From positions 1 through 42,152 of the forward strand of contig JAIBBR010000032.1 of assembly GCA_019694575.1 (NCBI GenBank): a stretch of DNA of 42,152 bases, read 5' to 3'. The position numbers were made by a program, and so were the translations under genes. Shown one piece after another: positions 34,469 to 41,774 of this stretch (its first letter is position 1; each line of letters begins with the position of its first letter). Source of the stretch: Myxococcaceae bacterium (lineage in GTDB: Bacteria; Myxococcota; Myxococcia; Myxococcales; Myxococcaceae). The notes below the pieces were generated by a model. It was not told the origin of the DNA. It saw only the letters and a list, made by a program, of their open reading frames with translations, and ran no database searches.

Positions 34469-35230
34469 TTGGGGCCGCCCTTTCCCGCCTTGTCGCCTCC
34501 CGGCCGCCGACGGCGTCTGGGTGAGTTGTTGATCGATGCCGGCGTGCTCACCGAAACGCGCCTGCAAGCCGCGCTCGCCGAGCAAAAACGTTGGGGCGGC
34601 CGGCTGGGCCGTACGCTGGTCGAAATGGGCTTCGTCGAAGAATCGGCGATGGTGAACGCGCTCTCGATGCAGCTCGGCTTGCCAGTCGTCGACTTAGACA
34701 GCTTGGTGCTGCCCGCTTCAATCACCCAGCTGCTGCGCGTCGACCTGGCTGAGCGTTACGGCATTTTCCCGCTCGCCGGTGACCCCAAAACACGCAGCTT
34801 GCAAGTTGCGACCAGCGACCCCACCAACTTCGACGCGCTCAAAGAGGTGTCTTTGCAGGCCAATTCGCGGGTACATGCCGCGGTGGCCACCGCCTCACAA
34901 ATTGAGCGCGCCATTCGCCGCTATTACTACGGTGAAAGAACGATTGAGCCGACCCGCACCGCCAACCCGAGCACTTTTGGCGTCTTCGAGCCCAGCTTTG
35001 ATCTCACGGTCTCAGAGCCTTCGCCGCCCAAGCCGCCCCCTCCTTCAGCCAAGCCAATGCCGCCGCTCCCGGGTGCTTCGGCGCCTCGGGCCGACGAAGT
35101 AACAAGCCGGTTAAAGGCGCTCGAAGAAGCCTCTTCGGCGCAAGGCAGCGCCTTGAAAGCCCTGATTGAGCTGCTCGTCGACTCGGGGTTGGTTTCACGC
35201 GATGAGTATCTGCGCAAGCTGAAGCGCTAA
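34469..35230 (+). CDS. Stand-alone MshEN (GspE/PilB N-terminal) domain protein
   Basis: A 253-residue cytoplasmic protein with only the N-terminal domain of type II secretion/type IV pilus ATPases and no ATPase part. RRRLGELLIDAGVLTETRLQ, GGRLGRTLVEMGFVEESAMV and FPLAGDPKTRSLQVATSDPT are hallmark stretches (about 14-150). MshEN domains in other proteins bind cyclic-di-GMP through RxxxQ-like motifs; QAALAEQKRWGGRLG could supply these. A Pro-rich linker (about 185-205) and a C-terminal helix ending in SGLVSRDEYLRKLKR follow. The start is a TTG at 34469, or TTG 34490, since no ATG/GTG fits. Three bases after the metallophosphoesterase-like gene. Confidence 0.83.
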   Translation: MGPPFPALSPPGRRRRLGELLIDAGVLTETRLQAALAEQKRWGGRLGRTLVEMGFVEESAMVNALSMQLGLPVVDLDSLVLPASITQLLRVDLAERYGIFPLAGDPKTRSLQVATSDPTNFDALKEVSLQANSRVHAAVATASQIERAIRRYYYGERTIEPTRTANPSTFGVFEPSFDLTVSEPSPPKPPPPSAKPMPPLPGASAPRADEVTSRLKALEEASSAQGSALKALIELLVDSGLVSRDEYLRKLKR

Positions 35231-35277
35231 GGTGACTGGCTATCGCGCGCGGTTGCCCGTACAAGGAGCCGACACCC

Positions 35278-36654
35278 ATGCGTATCAAGCAAAAGCCTGA
35301 AGACTTTTCGGTGAAGGAGTCGTACCGCTTCGACGAAGACCCCGACGGCTCGTACCGCGTCTACATGATGGACAAGCAGAAGCTGTCGACCTTCGACGCG
35401 ATCGCCATTTTGCGAGAAAAGTTCGGCTTAAGGCCGGGCGCGATTTCGTACTGCGGCTTGAAAGACAAGCAAGGCCGCACCGAGCAGCTGATCGCCGTCG
35501 ATGGCTACGACATCGACATGCAAGAAGAAAACCTGCGCCTGAAGTACTTGGGCCGCAGCAATGAAAAGCTGAGCGCGAAGAACACCACGTCGAACCGCTT
35601 CTCGGTCACGGTGCGCGCGCTCAAGCAGCCCGAGCTCTCGGCGCTCAACGTGGCCACTGCCGAAGTGAACCGCCTGGGGGTGATCAATTATTTCGACAGC
35701 CAGCGTTTCGGCTCGCTCAAGCACGGGCAAGGGTTCATCGCCAAAGACTTGATTCGCGGCGACTTCGAGGCGGCGCTGCGCAATTACCTGGCCAAGCCGT
35801 CTTTGCTAGACCAAAGCGAAGACGCCAAGGTGAAAGCGTTTTGGCAAGAACACTGGGGCGACTGGTTCAAGAAGTGCCCCTTCGCCGCCAACAAGAAATA
35901 CTACCGGGTCATTTCAGCGCTTCGCGATGATCCCAAAGACTTCGTGAAGGCGTTTTTGCAGATCGACTCTGATTACCGGGCGATGCTGATCTTCACCTAC
36001 CAGTCATATTTGTGGAACGAAGGCGTGCGACGCCTGCTGCAGCTCACTTTTCCCCGTGAGCACCTCTTCCCCATGCCGTACCAAGCGGGCACACTGCTCT
36101 TTCACAAAGACTCCACTGGCCCCGCGCTCGACTTTTTGCGTTCGGCGCAATTTCCTTTACTCGCGCCCAATTCACCGCTGCCCGACGGCCGCATCAAAGA
36201 AGCCGTCGAGTGGGTGCTGGGTAAAGAAAAGCTCACCCTCGAAAAGCTGCGCATCGAAGCGGCGCCCCGGCTCTTGTACTTCAAGCACGAAGAGCGCCCG
36301 GTGCTGGTGTACCCAGAAAAATTGGTGCTCGGCAAAGTGTCTCCCGATGAGCTCAACAAGCCGTACCTGAAACTCAACGTGGCCTTTACCCTGCCCCCAG
36401 GCAGCTACGCGACGTTGACCATCAAACGTCTCTTTCAAGCGTCGTACAGCGACAAAGAGCATGAGCACGTGCCGCAGCCGAAGTATCTGGGCAAGAAAGC
36501 CGACGACGGCACCAAGCCTTTGGCCTCTCGTACGCTGGGCGGTGGGGCAATGAAGACACCAGACAAAGCCATGAAACATCAAGGGTTTCGGGCGCGTCAG
36601 GAAGCCAAGAAAGAACGCACCCGCCGGGCCCGGGCCCACAATAAATCGCTTTAA
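35278..36654 (+). CDS. truD: tRNA pseudouridine synthase TruD family, with basic C-terminal extension
   Basis: A 458-residue RNA-modifying enzyme that makes pseudouridine (U13 of tRNA in the bacterial family). AAGGAG lies before ATG 35278. Motifs: KQKPEDFSVKE at the N-terminus, catalytic YCGLKDKQGRTEQ (D63), NTTSNRFSV, NYFDSQRFG and TYQSYLWNEGVRR. It is longer than E. coli TruD (about 350 residues). From about residue 395 a Lys/Arg-rich tail appears, ending FRARQEAKKERTRRARAHNK, which may bind RNA. A single-gene unit. Confidence 0.93.
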   Translation: MRIKQKPEDFSVKESYRFDEDPDGSYRVYMMDKQKLSTFDAIAILREKFGLRPGAISYCGLKDKQGRTEQLIAVDGYDIDMQEENLRLKYLGRSNEKLSAKNTTSNRFSVTVRALKQPELSALNVATAEVNRLGVINYFDSQRFGSLKHGQGFIAKDLIRGDFEAALRNYLAKPSLLDQSEDAKVKAFWQEHWGDWFKKCPFAANKKYYRVISALRDDPKDFVKAFLQIDSDYRAMLIFTYQSYLWNEGVRRLLQLTFPREHLFPMPYQAGTLLFHKDSTGPALDFLRSAQFPLLAPNSPLPDGRIKEAVEWVLGKEKLTLEKLRIEAAPRLLYFKHEERPVLVYPEKLVLGKVSPDELNKPYLKLNVAFTLPPGSYATLTIKRLFQASYSDKEHEHVPQPKYLGKKADDGTKPLASRTLGGGAMKTPDKAMKHQGFRARQEAKKERTRRARAHNKSL

Positions 36655-36707
36655 AAAATCGGCTTTTTCGCCCGCAATCAAAGGGCGACCTTCTCGTACT
36701 GTCTTTC

Positions 36708-37322
36708 GTGACTGCTCAAACACTGACTGGCTCGAATTCACTGCTGCTCTCGATGATGGTGGCCCAACCCGCGCCTACGCTGGCAAATGAAGTGCGCCGC
36801 GCGCGGGCGGGTGATGCGCAGGCTTTTGCCGCGCTGGTACGCACGGCCCAACGCCCGGTGTACGGCTTGTGCCTGCGCCTGCTGCGTTCAGAAGCCGAAG
36901 CCGCAGAAGCGGCGCAAGAGACGTTTTTGCGCGCATACCAGCACTTGGGGCGCTTCGATGAACGGCGCCCCTTCGACTTGTGGGTCATGGCAATTGCCCG
37001 AAACCTTTGCCTTGATCAGCTGCGCCGCCGCCAGAAGGTAAAGACCGAAGACGTCGAAGAACACGCCCACGCGTTGCCTTCGCACGATCTTTCACTCGAA
37101 GAGCGAGCAATTGAAAAGCAAGAGCACGCGTCGCTCGAAGGGGCGCTCTCGACACTGCCCGTCGAAGACCGCGAAGTGCTCGCGCTCTATTACGTGCAAA
37201 AGCGCACCACCAAAGAGATCGCCGAGATTATCGGCGTTGCTCCCGGTACGATCATGGCGCGGCTGTTTCGCGCCCGTGAGAAGCTGCGGCAGCGCCTGCA
37301 ACCCAAGGAACCGCTCGCATGA
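36708..37322 (+). CDS. ECF-type RNA polymerase sigma factor
   Basis: A 204-residue sigma-70-family factor (extracytoplasmic-function type). Region 2 is FAALVRTAQRPVYGLCLRLL and ETFLRAYQHLGRFDERRPFD ... LWVMAIARNLCLDQLRRR. Region 4 is LPVEDREVLALYYVQKRTTK ... EIAEIIGVAPGTIMARLFRA, with a helix-turn-helix. GTG 36708 is the longest start; ATG 36753 is also possible, and neither has a good ribosome site. Its stop overlaps the next start (ATGA), the usual position of an anti-sigma factor. The promoter it recognises was not found. Confidence 0.93.
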   Translation: MTAQTLTGSNSLLLSMMVAQPAPTLANEVRRARAGDAQAFAALVRTAQRPVYGLCLRLLRSEAEAAEAAQETFLRAYQHLGRFDERRPFDLWVMAIARNLCLDQLRRRQKVKTEDVEEHAHALPSHDLSLEERAIEKQEHASLEGALSTLPVEDREVLALYYVQKRTTKEIAEIIGVAPGTIMARLFRAREKLRQRLQPKEPLA

Positions 37323-37798
37323 CCTTGAAGAACGACGAGCTCGACCAACTTCTCGCGGAGCTCACTCCGAATGAAGACGATCGCGCCGAGCTGCTTGAAG
37401 CGCATCGGCTGCTCGAACATGACTTGTCGCGCTTGGCTGATCCGGCACCGCCCGTTGATCTCGTGCAACGGGTGATGGCCCGAGTAGCCGAGGCTCCCGC
37501 GCTCGCTCCCGGTCGCCAAGACGCCTATGTGGCTTTCGTCATTGTCAGCGTCGCTGCGTTGCTCGGCACGCTCGCCCTCGCTTCACAAGGCGTCGCTGCC
37601 GGGGCGTGGGGCGTGTGGCTGACCAAAGGCCTCACCACGGTCAGCGCGATGGTGCTTTCAACCGAAACTGCGCTCGCGGCGCTCTGGCAAAATGCCGCCT
37701 TGCCCACGGCGGTGGCGGCGATGGGCACTTCGCTGGTGCTGGTATGGGGCCTGCGTCGCTTCTCGATACCCGCGGCGGCTACGGGGCGCGCGTCATGA
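37319..37798 (+). CDS. Putative anti-sigma factor, membrane
   Basis: A 159-residue protein inferred from its position (ATGA overlap with the ECF sigma gene) and shape. An acidic helical N-terminal domain of about 65 residues (DELDQLLAELTPNEDDRAEL, LLEHDLSRLADPAPP), likely cytoplasmic, is followed by two hydrophobic helices (about 69-90 and 123-143) with a short periplasmic loop. The zinc HxxxCxxC motif of ZAS anti-sigma factors is absent. Such proteins hold the sigma factor at the membrane until a stress signal. The role here is inference. Confidence 0.75.
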   Translation: MTLKNDELDQLLAELTPNEDDRAELLEAHRLLEHDLSRLADPAPPVDLVQRVMARVAEAPALAPGRQDAYVAFVIVSVAALLGTLALASQGVAAGAWGVWLTKGLTTVSAMVLSTETALAALWQNAALPTAVAAMGTSLVLVWGLRRFSIPAAATGRAS

Positions 37799-39219
37799 AC
37801 TGGGCGGCGATAACCCTGACAGTGGCATTGGCCGCCAGCCCCAAAGTGTCGGTGGAATACCGCGGCACCTTGCGCGACGCGCTCAAAGTCATCGCCCAGA
37901 AGGGCGAGATCAATTTGATCGTGATCGGCGAGTTGACACAGCCGGCCGAGGTGATGCTCAAAGAGGTCTCGGCCGAAGACGCACTCACCACCGTGGCAGA
38001 GGCGTACCAACTCGAGCTCAAGCGCGACGGCAAGATTTGGATGTTGCGCGAACAATCTGCTCGCAGTGCCAGCGACACATTGCGCACCCAGGCAGAAGCG
38101 GTGAAGCAGCAGGCACAAGCCCTTGCCGAGAAGGCGACCGAGGAATTCAAGAACAAGGCCGAGCGCATGAAAGACGCCGCCAGCGGTACAAAGGCGCAGC
38201 TCGACGAAGAAGCCCAAAAACGCGCCGAAGAAATGAAAGAACACGCAGAGGAACTGAAAGAAGCAGCTTGGGAGCGTGCTGAAGAGGTGAAAGAGGCGGC
38301 GATGGAACGGGCCGCGGCATTGAAAGAACACGCCGAGGAAATGGCGGAGCACACGGCCGGTGGGGCGAATGCCCAGCGCGCGTCGTTCGGAGGGCCGATT
38401 GTCGTCAAAGCCGGTGAACGCGTGGAGTCGGCCGTCGCGTTCGGTGGCAACGTCACCATCGAAGAAGGCGCCACGGTTGAAGACGACGCGGTTGCTTTCG
38501 GTGGCGACGTGGTGCTCGAGAAGAATTCACGCGTCGAAGGCGACGCTGTTTCATGGGGCGGCCAAGTACGGCGCGCTGATTCTGCCAAGGTGGGTGGTCA
38601 AATCGTCTCGATGGGCGAAGGCGCCATTGGCAACAAGCTCGCCAACAGCGCCTTCAAAATGAGCGGCCCGGCCGTCAACCCGAAGAATGTGGCCGCAGAA
38701 GCGGGGGCTACCTTCGCCGGGTTTCTGCTCCAGTTCGCGCTCACTTTTGGTTTGGGCTTTTTGTTTCTGATGCTCACACCTCAGCGCATTAAAACAATGG
38801 AAGCCGACATCACCCGTGGGCCAGCGCAGGTGGGCTTGGCGGGGTTGTTGGGCGCCCTGCTCCTCATTCCCATTACCATTGGTTTGGTGGTGACGCTGAT
38901 CGGCATTCCCGTGGCGCTGGTGATGTGGCTGCTCTTGCCCATTGTGTTGGCCATGGGCTTTACCGCCGTCGCCAACGTGGTGGGCATGCACTTGCCATTC
39001 GGCCGTGCGCGGCGAACGCAAGCCTTGGTACTGGCGCTGGGCATCTTGGTGGTTCAGGCGCTGAGCTACATTCCCGTGGTGGGCACGTTGGTTGGCCTTA
39101 CCGCGGCAATCGTCTCGTTCGGTACGCTCATTCGTACCCGTCTGGGTAGCCGTGGCCAAGGGCAACCGGTTCAAGACCTCGGCATGTTTTCGCAAGAGCC
39201 GACGCAGCCGGTTGCTTAA
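37795..39219 (+). CDS. STN / coiled-coil / bactofilin-like / membrane fusion protein
   Basis: A 474-residue protein whose ATG overlaps the anti-sigma stop (ATGA). A leader (MNWAAITLTVALAAS) precedes an STN-like domain (about 17-85: VSVEYRGTLRDALKVIAQKG ... VMLKEVSAEDALTTVAEAYQ), as in secretin and TonB-receptor N-termini. Residues 93-186 are a long charged helix of AEEMKEHAEE-type repeats. Residues 197-275 repeat the pattern AVAFGGNVTIEEGATVEDDA and AVAFGGDVVLEKNSRVEGDA, like polymer-forming bactofilin beta-helices. Four hydrophobic helices (about 307-445) end the protein. The STN domain and leader suggest the first 300 residues are periplasmic. Likely target or sensor of the sigma system; function unknown. 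Confidence 0.82.
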   Translation: MNWAAITLTVALAASPKVSVEYRGTLRDALKVIAQKGEINLIVIGELTQPAEVMLKEVSAEDALTTVAEAYQLELKRDGKIWMLREQSARSASDTLRTQAEAVKQQAQALAEKATEEFKNKAERMKDAASGTKAQLDEEAQKRAEEMKEHAEELKEAAWERAEEVKEAAMERAAALKEHAEEMAEHTAGGANAQRASFGGPIVVKAGERVESAVAFGGNVTIEEGATVEDDAVAFGGDVVLEKNSRVEGDAVSWGGQVRRADSAKVGGQIVSMGEGAIGNKLANSAFKMSGPAVNPKNVAAEAGATFAGFLLQFALTFGLGFLFLMLTPQRIKTMEADITRGPAQVGLAGLLGALLLIPITIGLVVTLIGIPVALVMWLLLPIVLAMGFTAVANVVGMHLPFGRARRTQALVLALGILVVQALSYIPVVGTLVGLTAAIVSFGTLIRTRLGSRGQGQPVQDLGMFSQEPTQPVA

Positions 39220-39243
39220 TCGTTAAAGAACGCCCGAGGTGAG

Positions 39244-39714
39244 TTACCAGCGGTAGTACGCGGGGTGACCCGGTTTCACTGCCACGAAAGTGCCCTTACA
39301 CGTCGCCCGCACCTTTCCGTCGGCCTCGAGCGTGCCTTCCACCACCGCGCGATCATCTGTCGATTTCACCACGTGCGCACGAAGCAGCACTTCAACATCG
39401 GCCGGGCACGGCCGCTTCAAACTGATGGAATAGTCTGCCGTCACCGTGCAGGGCGCCTTGTCGGCCCCACTTTTCACCATCAGGTGATGCAGCGCGGTCC
39501 AGTTGCAGTGGCAGTCGAGCAACGTGCCAATAATGCCCCCGTTGAGCACACCGGGAAATGCGTGATGGTGCGGCTCGGGCTTGAAGCGGCACACCACTTC
39601 ATCGCCTTCGACGAAGCTACGAATGCGCAGACCTTTTTCATTTGTCACGCCGCAGCCGAAACACACGCCGTTGGGCGCGTAGCGCTCTTGCAGTGACTGT
39701 TTTTCGACGCTCAT
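39244..39714 (-). CDS. PaaI/YbgC-type hotdog thioesterase-like protein
   Basis: A 156-residue hotdog-fold protein. Marks: PNGVCFGCGVTNEKGLRIRS near the start (a CxxC pair), HHHAFPGVLNGGIIGTLLDC (the HGG-like active-site region of PaaI-type thioesterases), and TADYSISLKRPCPADVEVLL. It probably cleaves acyl-CoA or binds an acyl ligand; substrate unknown. ATG 39714 overlaps the stop of the sulfatase gene (ATGA), so it is translated with it. Confidence 0.9.
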   Translation of the reverse strand: MSVEKQSLQERYAPNGVCFGCGVTNEKGLRIRSFVEGDEVVCRFKPEPHHHAFPGVLNGGIIGTLLDCHCNWTALHHLMVKSGADKAPCTVTADYSISLKRPCPADVEVLLRAHVVKSTDDRAVVEGTLEADGKVRATCKGTFVAVKPGHPAYYRW

Positions 39715-41774
39715 CGCGTGCCGACCTTTCCCGAAGGGCCCAGCGGTTTAGGGCCAATGACACTGTGTAAAAATTCACGTAACGAGTCGCAGTTGCCGGT
39801 GCACCGCTCTTCGGTGCGGCCGTCGTGCATCGGCGCTTCAATCAGCCAGTGCTCGCCGTCAAAAGCGCCCCGGTCTTTCTCACGCAACACCGCACGGTGC
39901 GCTTCGGCCGTCATCTCGACAACCCCATCTGACAGCACGCGGTACGCCTCGAAGCTGCGCGGCGCACCTGAATAATGCGCGGGGTCGAACACCGACGGAC
40001 TCACATGGGTAAACCCGGTTTCGGCGTAGAGCAGGTTCGCCGGCATATCGTGGCCCTCGAGCAGCGGCATCAGGCTAACGCCTTCGGGCCTGGGCAGTGG
40101 CGGCGCTTGCAGCATGTCCAACACGGTTGGGCCCACGTCGATCAGCCGCACCAGTTCGGCCACCCGGCGCGGCACCGACGAGCCCAGGTGCTCTTTCCAC
40201 GCCTTGGGAGGCTTCACCGCGAGCACGATGTGGTTTTCTATTTCGCCCAGGCGCGCACCGTGCACCGGAGTCGCGCCTGCCAATTCAGGGCGATCTTCAT
40301 GAAAGCTTTCGCCATGGTCTGAGAACACGACGATCCACGCGCTGTCAAACCGGCCGGTGTCTTTGAGCGCCTGCGCCCATTGCCCCCATTGGGCGTCAGC
40401 CTGGGCTATCAACTCGTCGTACAAACCTTCAGCCGCTTGTCGCGCTTTTTCGGGGTCTCGCGGGCCCCGCACGCCCCCCGCACCGTCAACCGGGGCAAAG
40501 CTCATGCGCAGCCGCTGCTCGAGCGGCCATTCGGGGCCCAACTGCGCGCGATAAAACGGGTAGCTGGGGTCTCCGGGAAAGTGCGCCGCGGTGGCGTGCA
40601 CCGCCACGAAAGACGGGCCAGCCGCGCTCGCGTCAAGCAGCGTGTCACCCAAACGCTCGGCGTAGCCCCAAGGCGAATAAATGCCGGCCATGGCGCGGTT
40701 TTCAACCAATTCAGGTAGCCACCAGGCGCCCAACGCGTTGTCGGCGAAAACCCCCACTGCGCGAAAACGCATTTTCTCGAGGGCAAAGTTCACCGCGCCC
40801 CTCGGCGGCTGCCAAGTCTTCATGAAGCCCGATGCCACGCTTTGAAAATTGAAGCGCGAGCAATCAGTGGCGAAATAGGTGGCCACGCCCGCCGCGTTCA
40901 ACACTTGGGGAAAGGTGGTCAACGGCACCATCGCCCCTTCAGACGTGAGCGGGTGCCGCACACCCGTCGACGTGGGCCACTGCGCCGCCAATAAGCTGCG
41001 CCACGCAGGTTCAGTTTGCGCAATGGGCGTATAAGCCTTCTCGAAGACAATCGCCTCTTCGAGCAGCGCATCGAGATGCGGCGCCACCGTGCGCGTCGCC
41101 CCGTAAGCCTTGAGGCGATCAGGCCGCAGCGCGTCGATACCCACCAACCAAACCAACGGCGGTGGCACCGGCCGCGCCCAGGCCCGCAACATGTGCACGC
41201 CCCACCCCACGGCACCCACCGCCAACGCCACCACCCCCCAGCGAGGGTAAAGACGAAGCGTCAAGCCGGCCGTCGAAAGCACCCGTCGCCACCGCCAAGC
41301 CCCCACCGCCATGGGCACGGCGAAACAGGCGAACAGCGCTGCCTGCCCCTGCCACGGCTGACCATGCACCACGAGCCAACCAAGCAGCCCACGCGCCCAG
41401 GCCAAGTCGTCGAACAACGCCGGTCGCTGCACCGCGCGCAGGTACGCCCACGCCGCTGACATGAGAACGAACTGCGCCAGCCACACCACCCATCGATATT
41501 TTTTCACCCCGAGGGCGGCCGTGAGAATGAACACCGTGGCCGCCAACGCCGCGCCCGCGAGCATGTACGCCGCCCCTACCCGCCACATCAGCTCAGTGAG
41601 CGCCGGTTTCACCACGCGCAAGAAGGCAGCAAAGGGCCCCTCGGTGTCGATACCCAAGCCAATCGCTTGGCTCTGCAAAATCAAACGCGCTTCTGCCGCA
41701 AAGAGCGCCAGCCCAAGCACCGCGCCCACCCCCAACGACAAGCCGAACGACTTGCCGGCGCGCACCGCGCTCAT
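39711..41774 (-). CDS. Membrane-anchored sulfatase/alkaline-phosphatase-fold enzyme
   Basis: A 687-residue inner-membrane protein. The first 200 residues contain about five transmembrane helices. A periplasmic catalytic domain follows: VWLVGIDALRPDRLKAYG (metal Asp214), AYTPIAQTEPAWRSLLAAQW with Thr254 as candidate nucleophile (instead of the Cys/Ser that is modified in true sulfatases), and VVFSDHGESFHED (D486, H487). The layout is like lipoteichoic-acid synthase or phosphoethanolamine transferases, so transfer of a head group to an envelope glycan or lipid is as likely as sulfate release. Coupled by ATGA overlaps to both flanking genes. Confidence 0.87.
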   Translation of the reverse strand: MSAVRAGKSFGLSLGVGAVLGLALFAAEARLILQSQAIGLGIDTEGPFAAFLRVVKPALTELMWRVGAAYMLAGAALAATVFILTAALGVKKYRWVVWLAQFVLMSAAWAYLRAVQRPALFDDLAWARGLLGWLVVHGQPWQGQAALFACFAVPMAVGAWRWRRVLSTAGLTLRLYPRWGVVALAVGAVGWGVHMLRAWARPVPPPLVWLVGIDALRPDRLKAYGATRTVAPHLDALLEEAIVFEKAYTPIAQTEPAWRSLLAAQWPTSTGVRHPLTSEGAMVPLTTFPQVLNAAGVATYFATDCSRFNFQSVASGFMKTWQPPRGAVNFALEKMRFRAVGVFADNALGAWWLPELVENRAMAGIYSPWGYAERLGDTLLDASAAGPSFVAVHATAAHFPGDPSYPFYRAQLGPEWPLEQRLRMSFAPVDGAGGVRGPRDPEKARQAAEGLYDELIAQADAQWGQWAQALKDTGRFDSAWIVVFSDHGESFHEDRPELAGATPVHGARLGEIENHIVLAVKPPKAWKEHLGSSVPRRVAELVRLIDVGPTVLDMLQAPPLPRPEGVSLMPLLEGHDMPANLLYAETGFTHVSPSVFDPAHYSGAPRSFEAYRVLSDGVVEMTAEAHRAVLREKDRGAFDGEHWLIEAPMHDGRTEERCTGNCDSLREFLHSVIGPKPLGPSGKVGTR

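Noticed and set aside
33646-34725. 359-residue minus-strand open frame
   Set aside because: It lies opposite the metallophosphoesterase-like and MshEN genes, has Ser/Ala-rich composition typical of antisense frames in G/C-rich genes, and shows no family motif.
36669-36687. Hairpin CGCCC/GGGCG after truD
   Set aside because: The stem is only 5 bp with a 9-base loop and no T-run follows on the plus strand, so it is a poor terminator or operator candidate.
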